Part shown: positions 49,816 through 59,923 of the stretch, one piece after another
Position numbering within the stretch: position 1 is the first letter of the stretch
How the letters are laid out: each line of letters starts with the position of its first letter
Source of the DNA: Phaeosaccion multiseriatum
Taxonomy: Eukaryota; Ochrophyta, other classes
Assembly (NCBI GenBank): GCA_965112735.1
Contig: OZ218961.1
Coordinates: forward strand, 372,001 to 436,000
DNA: 64,000 bases
Reading direction: 5' to 3'
The notes under the pieces: generated by a model
Databases searched by the model: none
Told to the model about the DNA's origin: nothing
Seen by the model: the letters and a program-made list of their open reading frames with translations, nothing else
Translations under genes and position numbers: made by a program

Positions 49816-50534
49816 CCTGACCCGAGCAATGGTGGTCCTTGTCCTCCTCGCAAGGCCCATCGACGCCCCTGACCAACGCGTTATCGCTCCTCGCTCCGCT
49901 TTCTTTGCTGCCGCCCGTCTCCTCCTCCTCCTCCTCCTCTGTGGCGAAACGCACATAGTACGCCCCTTCGTCCAGCACCTTTCCACTCCGCAGGCAGTCC
50001 ACCAGCCATTGAGAGACAACCATCACTACACCCCCTCGTTCCTCCTCTTCCTCTTCCATCTCCGTCGCCTCCTCCTGCTCCTTCTTCCCCTCACCCCCTT
50101 CCATACAGCCTTGGGCCTCCGCTCCCATCGTCGTCACCACCGGGACGCCACCCCGCCCCCCTCCCCTCCTAGCGTGTGACTGTGCTCGTGGGCTTGACCG
50201 GCAGCCCCATCCCCCTGTCTGCCCTTCGGACACCATCGGAGTTGCGCAGGCAGCCTGTGTGTGCCTCTGCCCCGTGCGTGCGTCCTTTACCTTGCCCCAG
50301 AAGCCCTTTGCTCCAAGGGGCTGGGCATAGTTCCAGTCCACGAGGAGATGTGTGGTGGCGTTCGTCAGTTGGGTGGTTAGCACGCCACCCAAAGCCGAGA
50401 GCTTCTTGTTCCAAATACCCACCCTCTTGGCCGAAATGTCCACTCCCTCCTCCACGGCGCAAATGTTGACATCGCTCCACTCTCGATGGCTTCCCCCCCC
50501 ACCAGCAAGGCCTTCACTGACACTATTGCTGCTT

Positions 50535-50572
<38 letters not shown>

Positions 50573-51706
50573 ACTGCTGCCAATGCGGTCAGCCTCGCTC
50601 TGAGCCGTGGTCGTGGTCGTGGTGGTGGTTGTGGTGGCAGCATTACCCGCCCCCTCGGGAGTACACCTCTTCGCCTTCCTCCTTGTCGTGTTGGTACTAC
50701 TCCTACCATCACCACTACAGTTGTTGTTGTTGCTGCTGTTGGAGCTGCTGCTGCTGCTGCTGCTGCTGCCCCTGACCCAGGCTATGGCGGTCGCGTCATT
50801 CTGGGGGTGAGTCATACTGGGGGCGCAATAGATAACGTTCTCCTTCGAGCGCTGGTCCAGAGGCTTCGCACCTCCTCCTCGTCCTCCTCCTCCTCCTCCT
50901 CCTCCTCCTCCTCTCCTCTGACCATCCCAAGCGCCACAAGTCCTTCCCCTGACCCTGGACTGCTTCTGCTTGTGTGCCTGCCCCTGCAGAAGAGCCTGCC
51001 TCCCTGCTTCTCCGTCCGCCTTCCTGGACCTCCTCGAGGGGAAGCCCGGGCCCCAACTACTAGGGATGAGCATCTTTGCATCTCGAGCGACACCTCCTCC
51101 TCCTACTGCTACTGCTGCTGCTGCTGCTGCTGACGCAGTTTTCGCTCCACTACTCCTACTCCTCGCAAGTGCCCTCTTCGGACCCTGATACACACCACCA
51201 CCACCACCACCACCACCACCGCCACCGCCATCGCCGCCGACACTGCCATGCTTGAAGCTGCAGTCTGCGTCACTGAAGGAGCGCTTCCGAAGGCGGCTGC
51301 CCCCCCTGTGCCCCATTGGAGCTGCTTTGCCACCGCTGCTGCTTCGGTGGTTGCCTCCCACCAAGCGGGGCACCCTCGTGACGTACTTTGACGGGATGGA
51401 TCGACGCACACTCGTGTCCTTGAAATAACCCCCCCCAGCCTCCTCCTCCTCCTCTCCCTCGACCTGCATATCTGAAACTGTTGCCTCTCCATCCTCCCTC
51501 GGCATCAACGGGGGTGGGGGAGAAGCCCGGCGAAGAGTAAGAGTTAAACCTCCTCCCCGGCGCTGCTCGTCTGGAGGGCGATCGCTTGCCTCCCCCCCCC
51601 CCTCCCCCTCCCCCTCTTCCTCACCCCCCTCCCCTCCTGTGCCTCTCTCCCGTTGCTGAGTAGCGCTGCCACTGCTGCCATTGCTGCTGCGGTTTGCTTG
51701 CCTTGG

Positions 51707-51747
<41 letters not shown>

Positions 51748-52243
51748 CAACGTGCTCCTCCTCAGCCCCTTCGGTGCTCTTCTGCTTGTCCGGTAGCACC
51801 TGCACCTGCTCTCCTCGTGTCCCCTGACCCTGCCCCACAGCGTGGAGCAGATCGATTGGAAGAGGCCCACCTCCTCCTCCCTCTTCTCCAGCAGAGGAAG
51901 GAGAAAGAGCAGAAGGGGCCGTAGCAGCAGCAGAAGTAGCAGTAGCACTAGAAAGGAGGCAGGTGCCACTAATGCCGCTGGTGCTGATAGTGCTTCTTCT
52001 CGTCCTGCTGTGGGCATCAATACCCTTGGCGATCTGGGGCCCGTTGTTGTTCGGTGGCAGCAGCGCCGCCACCACCACCACCACCACCTCCTCCTCCTCC
52101 TCCTCCTCCTCCTCCAGCTCCCGGAGTGCTGTGGAAAGCTTGGCAGTATATGAGTTGAAGGCGTGCCTAAGGTCCATGGCGTCTCCAAAGTAGGTGCCGG
52201 CAGTCATGGTCGAGCCCAAAGCCGCCGAAGTATTTACAAGCAT
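44278..52243 (-). CDS. BRCT domain + DNA polymerase family X (Pol lambda-like)
   Basis: Nine exons (49110-52243, 48345-48603, 47863-48017, 47157-47408, 46545-46599, 46221-46346, 45576-45758, 45017-45169, 44278-44415) give 1484 residues. The first exon has a BRCT domain near its 3' end ([27 protein letters not shown], then [19 protein letters not shown]), split by an 80-residue insertion. Its donor GACGG/GTACGTG joins in phase to the acceptor before [13 protein letters not shown]. The remainder is a Pol X core: lyase-type helices ([12 protein letters not shown]), helix-hairpin-helix [31 protein letters not shown] (two catalytic Asp), RRIDMKV (third Asp), and [14 protein letters not shown]. This is the BRCT-Pol X plan of Pol lambda, a gap-filling enzyme of base-excision and end-joining repair. 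The linker holds long Gly, Ser, Gln (49618-49697) and Gly/Glu/Lys (49350-49580) runs. The alternative is two separate genes with the core starting at 48587. Confidence 0.87.
44570..45016 (-). repeat. GAGT array after donor and CCCT array before acceptor in the last Pol X intron
   Basis: On the transcript strand (GTGA)n starts at the donor (45016) and runs to about 44830. (CCCT)n lies at 44575-44632 on the acceptor side, followed by (CT)n at 44478-44506. Confidence 0.92.
46084..46220 (-). repeat. 24-bp minisatellite (ATCCCTCTGTCCTGACACCC) after a Pol X donor
   Basis: Three near-identical units lie at 46122-46195, within C-rich sequence on the plus strand (G-rich on the transcript), in the intron between the exons at 46221 and 45758. 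The GGAGA pentamer-like array at 45905-45987 is in the same intron. Confidence 0.85.
49350..49697 (-). repeat. Coding simple repeats: CCCCTT/CCCCTC array and (CTG)n
   Basis: On the plus strand 49350-49580 is a hexanucleotide-like CCCCTT/CCCCTC array and 49618-49697 a CTG run with two TTG interruptions. Read on the coding (minus) strand they give an alternating Gly-Glu/Gly-Lys tract and a poly-Gln tract of about 27. Further CTG runs at 49781-49812, 50528-50576 and 51710-51747 encode shorter Gln or Ser runs. Confidence 0.92.
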
Positions 52244-52851
52244 AGTACAGAGGAACCCTCCTCCCTCCTCCCCACCACCGCCTTCCTTAACATTCTACAA
52301 CGCCACGCTACTTTAGAAGAGGGAGGGCAGCTCGGCAGCAGGCCATTGGCGGGAAGCCCAGACGGCGTGGGCAGCGCGCCAAAAAAAAAGGGTACGGAGA
52401 GAGGCAGATGTGGTCTTCAGCGCATGCGTCGCAGTCCTCCCCCATACCACGCTACTCTAGGGAGAGAGAGAAAGCACTCGTAAGTCGCGCCAAGAGGGGA
52501 AAGAAGGAAAGAGTGGAGAGAGTGGATGGTTTCGACATCCAGAGTCATCGAGTCACAGATGGTCGCACATTCACAAACGTCCCTCTCCTGATCCTCTCCC
52601 CTCCACTCCACTCCACTACTGTGCCTACTCCCGGGAAGGGTGGGAGATAGACCCCCCTCTGTCTCTCTTGGAAAGCCTTTAACGGGGTGGACAGGAGGCA
52701 GTTCCATCCCCTTGCTCTTGACCCTTGGCCCCGTCTCCCACGCCTTCGTACAGCGCAGGACACAGAGTGTAGCCTTCTACCATCACATCTTCCCTCATCG
52801 AGGAGCAGCACTGAAGGATATTTGGCAGCGGACAGAGGGGAGGGGGGTACT
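52244..52851. promoter_or_regulatory. Divergent promoter region, BRCT-Pol X / ankyrin-like copy A
   Basis: There are 608 bp between divergent starts. TCGACATCCAGAGTCATCGAGTCACAGATGG at 52531-52561 is split here for brevity into its ends TCGACATCCAGA and GTCACAGATGG; it is a diverged copy of the retroelement-derived segment found downstream of copies A, B and C. An in-frame ATG at 52687 exists, but the sibling copies support a later start for copy A. Confidence 0.45.
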
Positions 52852-53880
52852 ATGCGGCGGAGGAGGAGGATGGCAGCGACTGGTGCTGGTCCCAGTGCTC
52901 CTGCTTCAGATGAAGGAGGGAATGGGCTGCTCTTTGAAGCTTGCCACGAGGTCTTGGCACAGCCCGAGCTGCTCCGTTCTGTCTTGGGGCACGTGGGAGA
53001 GGGGCACTTCTGCTTCGTCGCAAGTGCGAGTAAGACGTGGAAGGCCAGCTACACTGCTTTGTATCCAGTAATGGAGACAGCTTTCTCATCTGTGGTCAGC
53101 TCTGTGGAGTGCACGAACTGGGCGACAAATCGGCAGGGGCTCGAGCTTTATGTGAAGGTCTTCGAGGCCGCTGCCCGGCACGGAGATGTCGAGGTATGCA
53201 AGGCCCTTTATGCCAAAAGGTGTCCCTGGTGTGTATCTGTGTGTTTCGCAGCACCGGAGAACGAAAAGCATGGCCTGCAAGTCCTGAAGTGGCTGCGCTC
53301 GGAGGACCTTCCCCGCAAGAAGCAGTGCCCGTGGGCCCTTATGGTCTATGAGTTGGCTGCAAGTAAAGGGCGTTTGGAGATGCTCAAGTGGCTGCTATCG
53401 GAGGATGCCAACACACAACTCCGTACGAATGCAGACTTTGATCTTGAATCTTTGTCATCTTGGGACGGCGCTTGTATGGGTGGGCAAATCCCCGTCCTGG
53501 AATGGCTTCTCGAGCATCCTCCCACCAGAGCCTGGTTGGAAGAACCAACACATGACGAGCATAATTGGCGTACGGGAGCCTCCTCTGCCGCTTCCTGTGG
53601 CCATCTCGAGGCACTGAAGTTCCTCCACGCCAATGCTCGCCACCTCTGTGATTGGGATTTGTGGGTCTGTAGTTGTGCAGTCGCACACGGCAAGAGCCTT
53701 GCTGTGCTGAAGTGGCTCCGGTCGGAGGAAGTGCAGTGTGAGTGGGACGAAAGATCGTGCCCACAGGTCATCAGGGACAGTGTGTTGGAAGATCAGGAAT
53801 GGCATATCGAGGCCGCAACATTTGAGGAGATCAAGCAGTGGGTGCACGCCAATGGCCACCCCTGCGACTGCCAGGACTGA
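52852..53880 (+). CDS. F-box-like / CPW ankyrin-like repeat protein, copy A
   Basis: This is a single exon of 342 residues from ATG 52852 (an in-frame ATG at 52687 would add 55 residues not shared by the siblings). The N-terminal LLFEACHEVLAQPELLRSVL-type segment followed by FCFVASASKTWKASY is like an F-box helix set. It is followed by degenerate ankyrin-like repeats with the pattern CPW..., LKWLRSEDLP, GRLEMLKWLLSED, PVLEWLLEHPPTRAW and LEALKFLHANARHLCDWDLW. CPW-type ankyrin-like repeats are common in stramenopiles, amoebae and their giant viruses. F-box plus repeat proteins often choose substrates for SCF ubiquitin ligases, but that role is inference here. It is the most diverged of the four copies and has its own upstream region without the shared leader. 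Confidence 0.85.
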   Translation: MRRRRRMAATGAGPSAPASDEGGNGLLFEACHEVLAQPELLRSVLGHVGEGHFCFVASASKTWKASYTALYPVMETAFSSVVSSVECTNWATNRQGLELYVKVFEAAARHGDVEVCKALYAKRCPWCVSVCFAAPENEKHGLQVLKWLRSEDLPRKKQCPWALMVYELAASKGRLEMLKWLLSEDANTQLRTNADFDLESLSSWDGACMGGQIPVLEWLLEHPPTRAWLEEPTHDEHNWRTGASSAASCGHLEALKFLHANARHLCDWDLWVCSCAVAHGKSLAVLKWLRSEEVQCEWDERSCPQVIRDSVLEDQEWHIEAATFEEIKQWVHANGHPCDCQD

Positions 53881-54193
53881 GAGGAGAACAAGCTCGCACA
53901 GATGGAGAGAGAGACATGGGGGGAGGGGTGGGGGGGCAGTTAGCGTACGTTTGGGGAGGCTTCCGGTGAGCGTGGGTCAGTACAGAGCAGGATGGACGGC
54001 TGTGACTGTCGCACTTCGAGGAGCTGCTGGGAATGTTGAGGCTTCAGTGAGTACGTCTTTATGGTTCGACGTGGACTTCGGCAGCGAGTACAGCCTGACA
54101 GAGCTTGAGTGAGCAAGTGGAGCAGCAATTCTCTTATAGGAATCAACCTAAGAATTGCTCATGAATTATGTGCGTGTGTTGTGTGTGGTGTGT

Positions 54194-54225
<32 letters not shown>

Positions 54226-54284
54226 TGGGCCTCAGGGCCTCCACATCCAGACTCACAGATGGCGGGCCTGACAGACCTTAGGGG

Positions 54285-54292
54285 TATATAAA
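54285..54292 (+). promoter_or_regulatory. TATA box of ankyrin-like copy B
   Basis: TATATAAA lies about 30 bp upstream of the start of the conserved leader exon. The corresponding positions before copies C and D (GGGTATGTTA and AGATATACGGG) lack a good TATA box. Confidence 0.55.
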
Positions 54293-54314
54293 CCTTGAGC
54301 TTAGCTCCATAAGA

Positions 54315-54713
54315 TATACAGGCCGCAAGACCTCCCACGCGTGAATAAAGTAGGCAGCATAAGGAAGGGGGCGAGGCTGATAGAAAGAAAGGATTCTGCT
54401 GGCGCTGGTAAGTGCCTGCTACCGGAGATAGCCCGCCCCTCTGTTCTTGAGGGGGAAGCGGGGAAGCAGCTGTAAGGAAGAGGAGTGAGAGGAGTTATAA
54501 CAGATGTATGAATCATGCTGGCCATCTGGTCTCTCGGCTGCTGCCCCTCCTCCACAGCCGCTCACTCTCTCTCTCTCTCTCTCCCTCCCTCTCCCCTCCA
54601 CCTTTCCTTCCACTCCCCCCTTCTTCAGCAACTTATCTGCTCCGGCCAGCAGGGCTTACTAGAGGTGCTTACTTCCTCGCATTTATCCCAAGTTCTCCTG
54701 TTTCGAGGAAACA
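54315..54713 (+). other. Spliced 5' leader of the ankyrin-like genes (copy B)
   Basis: A leader exon containing ACGCGTGAATAAAGTAGGCA ends at 54407 (GCGCTG/GTAAGTG). The intron runs 54408-54628, ends in CTTCTTCAG, and the second leader exon (CAACTTATCTGCTCC) reaches the ATG at 54714. The same plan is kept in copy C (donor after 57596, acceptor at 57754) and copy D (donor after 59719, acceptor at 59952). Conservation of both splice sites in three copies supports a real 5' UTR intron. Confidence 0.68.
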
Positions 54714-55811
54714 ATGGAGACGAGGCTGCAGCGGAGGAGAACGGCATTGGGGCACGGGGAGGCGCCACATGACTCTACCCAGGGAAGGAGGCTGAGACGG
54801 TCTCCAGTAGCAACAGCATGTGGGGGTGCCAGTGGTACCGCTGCTTCAAGTTCCGGATACAATGGGCTGCTCTTTGAAGCTTGCCACGAGGCCCTGGAGA
54901 ATCTCGAGCTGCTTCGTGCCATCTTGGAGCACTTGGGAAAGGGGCACTTCTGCTTCGTGGCTGGTGTGAGCAAGGATTGGAAGGCCAGCTACACCGCTTT
55001 GTATCCAGCAGTGGAGACAGCGTTTTCGTCTGTGGTCAGCTCAGTGGAGTGCGTGAACTGGGCGACAGGTCGGCAGGGCCTCGAGCTGAGTGTCAAGCTC
55101 TTCAGGGCCGCTGCCCGGTACGGAGATGTCGAGGTATGCAAGGCCCTCCATGGCAAGGACTGTCGCTGGGATGAGTATGTGTGTCACGAAACAGCGAAGA
55201 ACAGCAAGCATGGCCTGAGAGTACTCAAGTGGCTCCGCTCAGAGGACCTTCCCGACAAGGAGCAGTGCCCATGGGACGTTAGCGGCTGCGAAATGTGTGG
55301 CCTAGCTGCACTTGAAGGGCGCTTAGATATGCTCAAGTGGTTGCTGTCGGACGACGGTGGGGCAGACTTTGATGCCTTCTCTTGGAACATCGCATGTGAA
55401 GGAGGGGATATTCGCGTCGTGGAATGGCTTCTCTGGCATCCTCTCACGAGAGCCTTGCTGGAAGAAGGTTATGACGAGTGGCGCAGTGGCGCTGTGTGTG
55501 CAGCTGGCAAGGGCTGTCTCGAGGTACTGCAGCTGCTCCACGCCAATGCTGACCACCTCTGTTATTGGGATGCGTATGTCTGTACAGAGGCAGTCATGGA
55601 AGGTAAGAGCCTTGCTGTGCTGAAGTGGCTCAGATCGGAAGAAGTGCAGTGTGAGTGGGACGAAGGGTCGTGCCCACAGGTTATCAGGGACAGAGGAGTG
55701 TATGAAGAGTTACATGGGGAGGGCGCGGTATGGGACATCGACGCCAAAACCTTTGAGGAGATCAAGCAGTGGGTGCACGCCAATGGGCACCCCTGCGACT
55801 GCCAGGACTGA
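54714..55811 (+). CDS. F-box-like / CPW ankyrin-like repeat protein, copy B
   Basis: A single coding exon of 365 residues starts METRLQRRRTALGHGEAPHD. A basic, low-complexity N-terminus of about 50 residues is followed by the F-box-like ENLELLRAILEHLGKG and KDWKASYTALYP, then ankyrin-like units (VCKALHGKDCRW, RVLKWLRSEDLPDKEQCPWD, GRLDMLKWLLSDD, RVVEWLLWHPLTRALLEE, LAVLKWLRSEEVQCEWDE) and the family terminus TFEEIKQWVHANGHPCDCQD. It is very close to copies C and D, which points to recent tandem duplication. The frame is intact. Confidence 0.87.
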   Translation: METRLQRRRTALGHGEAPHDSTQGRRLRRSPVATACGGASGTAASSSGYNGLLFEACHEALENLELLRAILEHLGKGHFCFVAGVSKDWKASYTALYPAVETAFSSVVSSVECVNWATGRQGLELSVKLFRAAARYGDVEVCKALHGKDCRWDEYVCHETAKNSKHGLRVLKWLRSEDLPDKEQCPWDVSGCEMCGLAALEGRLDMLKWLLSDDGGADFDAFSWNIACEGGDIRVVEWLLWHPLTRALLEEGYDEWRSGAVCAAGKGCLEVLQLLHANADHLCYWDAYVCTEAVMEGKSLAVLKWLRSEEVQCEWDEGSCPQVIRDRGVYEELHGEGAVWDIDAKTFEEIKQWVHANGHPCDCQD

Positions 55812-57839
55812 GAGGAGAACAAGCTCGCACAGATGGAGAGAGAGACATGGCGGGAGGGGTGGAGGGGCAGTTAGCGTACGTTTGGGGAGGCTTCCGGTGA
55901 GCGTGGGTAGGTACAGAGCAGGATGGACGGCTGTGGCTGTCGCGCGTCGAGGCGCTGCTGTGAACGTTTGTTACAAGCGGTCTATCAGCAGAGGGAGGTG
56001 CCCTCGTTATCGTGTCTGTGGCATGTTCGCGGGACACTTTGCGCCCTTCGGCTGGTGGGAGGCTTCAGTGAATACGTATATATGGTTCGACGAGGACTTC
56101 GGCAGCGAGACGTGTCAGACTGAGATTGAGGGAAGTAAGTGGAGGGCATTTTATTGTTTTAGTAACTTACAGGAATCAATCAACCTAATCGGCCACCCTT
56201 ACGTGCTATCTGCTATCTGCTATCTGCTATGGCCGGCGCCAGCCGGCGTGCTACAACTGTATCTGCTATCGAGAATGTGGTCGATAGCAATAACACGTCA
56301 GCGGTCGAACCTAAGAATTATGTGTGTCAGGGGGGGGCTAGTGAAGGGCTGTCAACGGTGGCGAGATTGGAGCGTAGCATGGCACTGATCAGGGAGGATG
56401 TTTTGTTGGGCCTTTGTTGCCTCAGGCCCTCGACATCCAGACTCACAGATGGCGGGCCTGGCAGACAAACCCGGAGTACCTGGCCAGAGCCCTCAGCCAC
56501 AGCGTGAAGGGTGCTGGTGCGTGGCTCCACCTTCAGCCGACCAAGACGGCAGGGGGAGCACCACTCCACCTCACAGACGCCGAGCACAAGAGTGCCATTC
56601 GGCGAAGACTTGGCTTTGACCCCACCTACAGCAAGGACTGTCATAAGTGCCCTGGCAAGGCGCTGACGGAGGGGCACATCGTCACCTGTACGAAGACGGG
56701 GCTCAGCACACCCCAACACGACGCTGTGCAGAAGGCACTTGTCGCCCTGCTGAAGAGCGAGGGCCTGGGCAGAGGGATAGTCCAGAACACCGGCTTCCCC
56801 TTCTTCATGCATGAGGGCAAGAACGGTCACCCCGCGACGAGGGAGAGGGGGGAGCAACGCCGTGAGGAGTGACGCCCACGTGGCCAAGCAGATGGAGATG
56901 GACATCGTGACTGCCTCCCCCCAGGATGTTTGAGCTTCCGTCCGATCATGAATATGGCGACGGCCACAAGTCCCTCATGATCGACGTCACGCTCACAGAT
57001 GCCACCAACACCACCAACCGGGCCAAGGCATCGAAGGAGGCACTCGCGGCAGCCAAGAAGGCTGAAGCTACCAAGCGGACCAGGTATGGGGTGCCACAGG
57101 TAGGCATGGAAGGCCAGGGTGGGGACATCCACTATGACCCCACGCGATACCACCTCGTCCCTTTCGCAATAGAACAGCAAGGCGCATTTGGTCCTTCTGC
57201 TCAGATGTTTATGAAAACACTCGCCACCCACATGGCTGGGGGGCACGAACAGGCCGGCACGAACATCTGGACACGAGGGCTTGCTTATGCGAGAGCTGTT
57301 TGCGTCATTCGGCGACGATTAGCCGTAGCGCTCCAGCGGGCCCGACACGAACGATCGGTTCGACACAGGATCCTGGCTGGTATCAACTTTGTTCCAATGG
57401 GGAGAACTGATGAGTCAGAGGGACACGACGACACGACCTCGAGGGCTAAGTTCCCCGGGGCGGTGAGACATTACTTTTAGACAACCATAGATGGCACTTA
57501 AGGGTATGTTACAGCTCATACCTCCACGCGTGAATAAAGTAGGCAGCATAAGGAAGGGGGCGAGGCTGATAGAAAGAAAGGATTCTGCTGGCGCTGGTAA
57601 GTGCCTGCTACCGGAGATAGCCCGCCCCTCTGTTCTTGAGGGGGGAGCACGACGGGGGAAGCGGGGAAGCAGCTGTGGGGAAAAGGAGTGAGAGGAGTTA
57701 CAACAGATGTCTCCCTCTCCCCTCCACCTTTCCTTCCACTCCCCCCTTCTTCAGCAACTTATCTGCTCCGGCCAGCAGGGCTTACTAGAGGTGCTTACTT
57801 CCTCGCATTTATCCCAAGGTCTCCTGTTTCGACGAAACA
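55812..57839 (+). other. Spacer between ankyrin-like copies B and C
   Basis: It contains the conserved 3' segment to about 56190, a CTATCTGCTATCTGCTATGG short tandem at 56208-56232, the retroelement fragment 56404-57480, and the leader of copy C from about 57520. ORFs over the conserved 3' segment are not supported as protein-coding because their frames differ between copies. Confidence 0.65.
56404..57480 (+). mobile_element. Decayed 3' fragment of a non-LTR retrotransposon (reverse-transcriptase ORF C-terminus)
   Basis: Two open stretches in different frames, 56414-56872 and 56926-57480, encode the tail of an ORF2-like polyprotein. The first has ARALSHSVKGAGAWL and FRRRLG-like residues, then a Cys/His cluster (CHKCPGKALTEGHIVTC) typical of the region after the reverse transcriptase. 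The second has LMIDVTLTDAT, an Ala/Lys-rich helix, YHLVPFAIEQQGAFGPSA and a basic ending, a pattern found at the end of many such elements. The frame break near 56873-56925 and the missing reverse-transcriptase core show it is dead and 5'-truncated. It sits in only one of the three spacers at this length. Confidence 0.75.
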
Positions 57840-58928
57840 ATGGAGACGAGGCTGCAGCGGAGGAGAACGGCATTGGGGCAAGGGGAGGCGCCACATGACT
57901 CTGCGCAGGGAAGGAGGCTGAGACGCTCTCCAGCAACTGCAGCATGTGGGGGTGCCAGTGCTACGCCCTTAGTGAATGAGCTGCTCTTTGAAGCTTGCCA
58001 TGAGGCCCTGGAGAATCTCGAGCTGCTTCGTGCCATCTTGGAGCGCTTGGGAAAGGGGCACTTCTGCTTCGTGGCTGGTGTGAGCAAGGATTGGAAGGCC
58101 AGCTACACCGCTTTGTATCCAGCAGTGGAGACAGTGTTTTCGTCTGTGGTCAGCTCAGTGGAGTGCGTGAACTGGGCGACAGGTCGGCAGGGGCTCGAGC
58201 TAACTGGGGAGCTCTTCAGGGCCGCTGCCGAGCACGGTGATGTCGAGGTATGCAAGGCCCTCCATGGCAAGGACTGTCCCTGGGATGAGTATGTGTATAT
58301 TGCAACAGTGCGTAACAGAGAGTATGGCCTGAGAGTACTCAAGTGGCTCCGCTTAGAGGACCTTCCCGACAAGGAGCAGTGCCCATGGGACCGTAACGGC
58401 TCCGAAATGTGTGCCGTAGCTGTATTAGAAGGGCGCTTGGAGATGCTCAAGTGGTTGCTGTCGGACGACGGTGGGGTAGACTTTGATGCCGTCTCTTGGA
58501 ACAGTGCATGCATAGGCGGGCACATCCCCGTCGTGGAATGGCTTCTCGAGCATCCTCCCACGAGAGCTGTCCTGGAAGAAAATGAAGACGGCGAGTGGCG
58601 CAAAGGGGCTTTTTATGCAGCTGCAGGGGGCCACCTCGAGGTACTGCAGCTGCTCCACGCCAATGCTCGCCACCTCTGTGATTGGGATTGGTGGGTCTGT
58701 AGTTGTGCAGTCATGAAAGGTAAGAGCCTTGCTGTGCTCAAGTGGCTCAGATCGGAAGAAGTGCAGTGCGAGTGGGACGAAGAGTCGTGCCCACAGGTTA
58801 TCAGGGACAGAGGAGTGTATGAAGAGTTACATGGGGAGGGCGCGGTATGGGACATCGACGCCAAAACCTTTGAGGAGATCAAGCAGTGGGTGCACGCCAA
58901 TGGACACCCCTGCAACTGCGAGGACTGA
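57840..58928 (+). CDS. F-box-like / CPW ankyrin-like repeat protein, copy C
   Basis: A single coding exon of 362 residues is closely similar to copy B. It differs in a shortened spacer before the F-box-like part (NELLFEACHEALENLELLRA in place of the Ser-rich NGLLFEAC region) and in the first repeats. It keeps CPWDEYVY, LKWLRLEDLPDKEQCPWD, LEMLKWLLSDDGG, VVEWLLEHPPTRAVLEENED and the C-terminal QWVHANGHPCNCED. The leader and its intron are conserved upstream. There is no frame damage. Confidence 0.87.
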   Translation: METRLQRRRTALGQGEAPHDSAQGRRLRRSPATAACGGASATPLVNELLFEACHEALENLELLRAILERLGKGHFCFVAGVSKDWKASYTALYPAVETVFSSVVSSVECVNWATGRQGLELTGELFRAAAEHGDVEVCKALHGKDCPWDEYVYIATVRNREYGLRVLKWLRLEDLPDKEQCPWDRNGSEMCAVAVLEGRLEMLKWLLSDDGGVDFDAVSWNSACIGGHIPVVEWLLEHPPTRAVLEENEDGEWRKGAFYAAAGGHLEVLQLLHANARHLCDWDWWVCSCAVMKGKSLAVLKWLRSEEVQCEWDEESCPQVIRDRGVYEELHGEGAVWDIDAKTFEEIKQWVHANGHPCNCED

Positions 58929-59881
58929 GAGGAGAACAAGCTCGCACAGATGGAGAGAGAGACGCATAGCGGGAGGGGCAGTTAGCGTTCTTTTGGGCAG
59001 GCTTCCGGTGAGCGTGGGTCAGTACAGAGCAGGATGGACGGCTGTGACTGTCCCACTTCGAGGCGCTGCTGTGAGTGTTTGTTACAAGCGGTCTAGCAGC
59101 AGAGGGGGGTGCCCTCATCATCGTGTCTGTGGCATGTTCGCGGGACACTTTGCGCCCTTCGGCTGGTGGGAGACTTCAGTGAATACGTATATATGGTTCG
59201 ACGAGGACTTCGGCAGCGAGCAGTGTCAGACTGAGATTGAGGGAGAAGTGGAAGGCATTTTATTATTTTGGTAACTTACAGGAATCAATCAACCTAATCG
59301 GCACCTTACGTGCTATCTGCTATCTGCTATCTGTTATCTACTATCGCCGGCGCCAGCCGGCGTGCTACCTGCTATCGAGAATGTGGTCGATACGTCAGGG
59401 GTCGAACCTAAGAATTATGTGTGTCAGTGTGTGTGTGTGTGTTAGTGAAGGGCTGTCAACGGTGGCCAGGGGGGTTGGAGGGAAGGCATCACACGGAGGA
59501 AGCTTGCAGCTTGGAGCGCAGCAGCTATGTTTATGTTTTGTCGTGTTGGGCCTTTGCTGCCTCAGGGCCTCGACATCCAGACTCACAGATGGCTGGCCTG
59601 ACAGACGGAGCTCCTGTACAAGATATACGGGCCGCAAGAAGACCTCCCACGCGTGAATAAAGTAGGCAGCATAAGGAAGGGGGTGAGGCTGATAGAAAGA
59701 AAGGATTCTGCTGGCGCTGGTAAGCGCCTGCTACCGGAGATAGCCCGCCCTTTTGTTTTTGAGGGGGGGAGCAAGACGAGGGAAGCGGGGAAGCAGCTGC
59801 TAAGAGGAGTGGGAGGAGTTACAACAAACATGTGATCATGCTGGCCATCTGGTCTCTCTGCTTCTGCCCCTCCTCCACGCC

Positions 59882-59923
<42 letters not shown>

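Larger units (their letters stand above)
53881..54713 (+). other. Spacer between ankyrin-like copies A and B with shared leader
   Basis: After the copy A stop comes a conserved 3' segment (GAGGAGAACAAGCTCGCACA at 53880-53899 and the TTCGACG-GACTTCGGCAGCGAG region to about 54090), repeated after copies B and C. A (GT)n run at 54187-54226 and a 50-bp retroelement-like piece at 54236-54278 precede the promoter and leader of copy B. Confidence 0.7.

Noticed and set aside
49096-49872. Plus-strand ORF with PLPLPLP and poly-Ala
   Set aside because: It is antisense to the low-complexity linker of the BRCT-Pol X gene.
55651-56388. ORF downstream of ankyrin copy B (and its counterpart at 58729-59274) as a second conserved gene
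   Set aside because: It overlaps the end of the ankyrin frame, the shared part is the 3' UTR-like segment, and the frames diverge between copies by indels.
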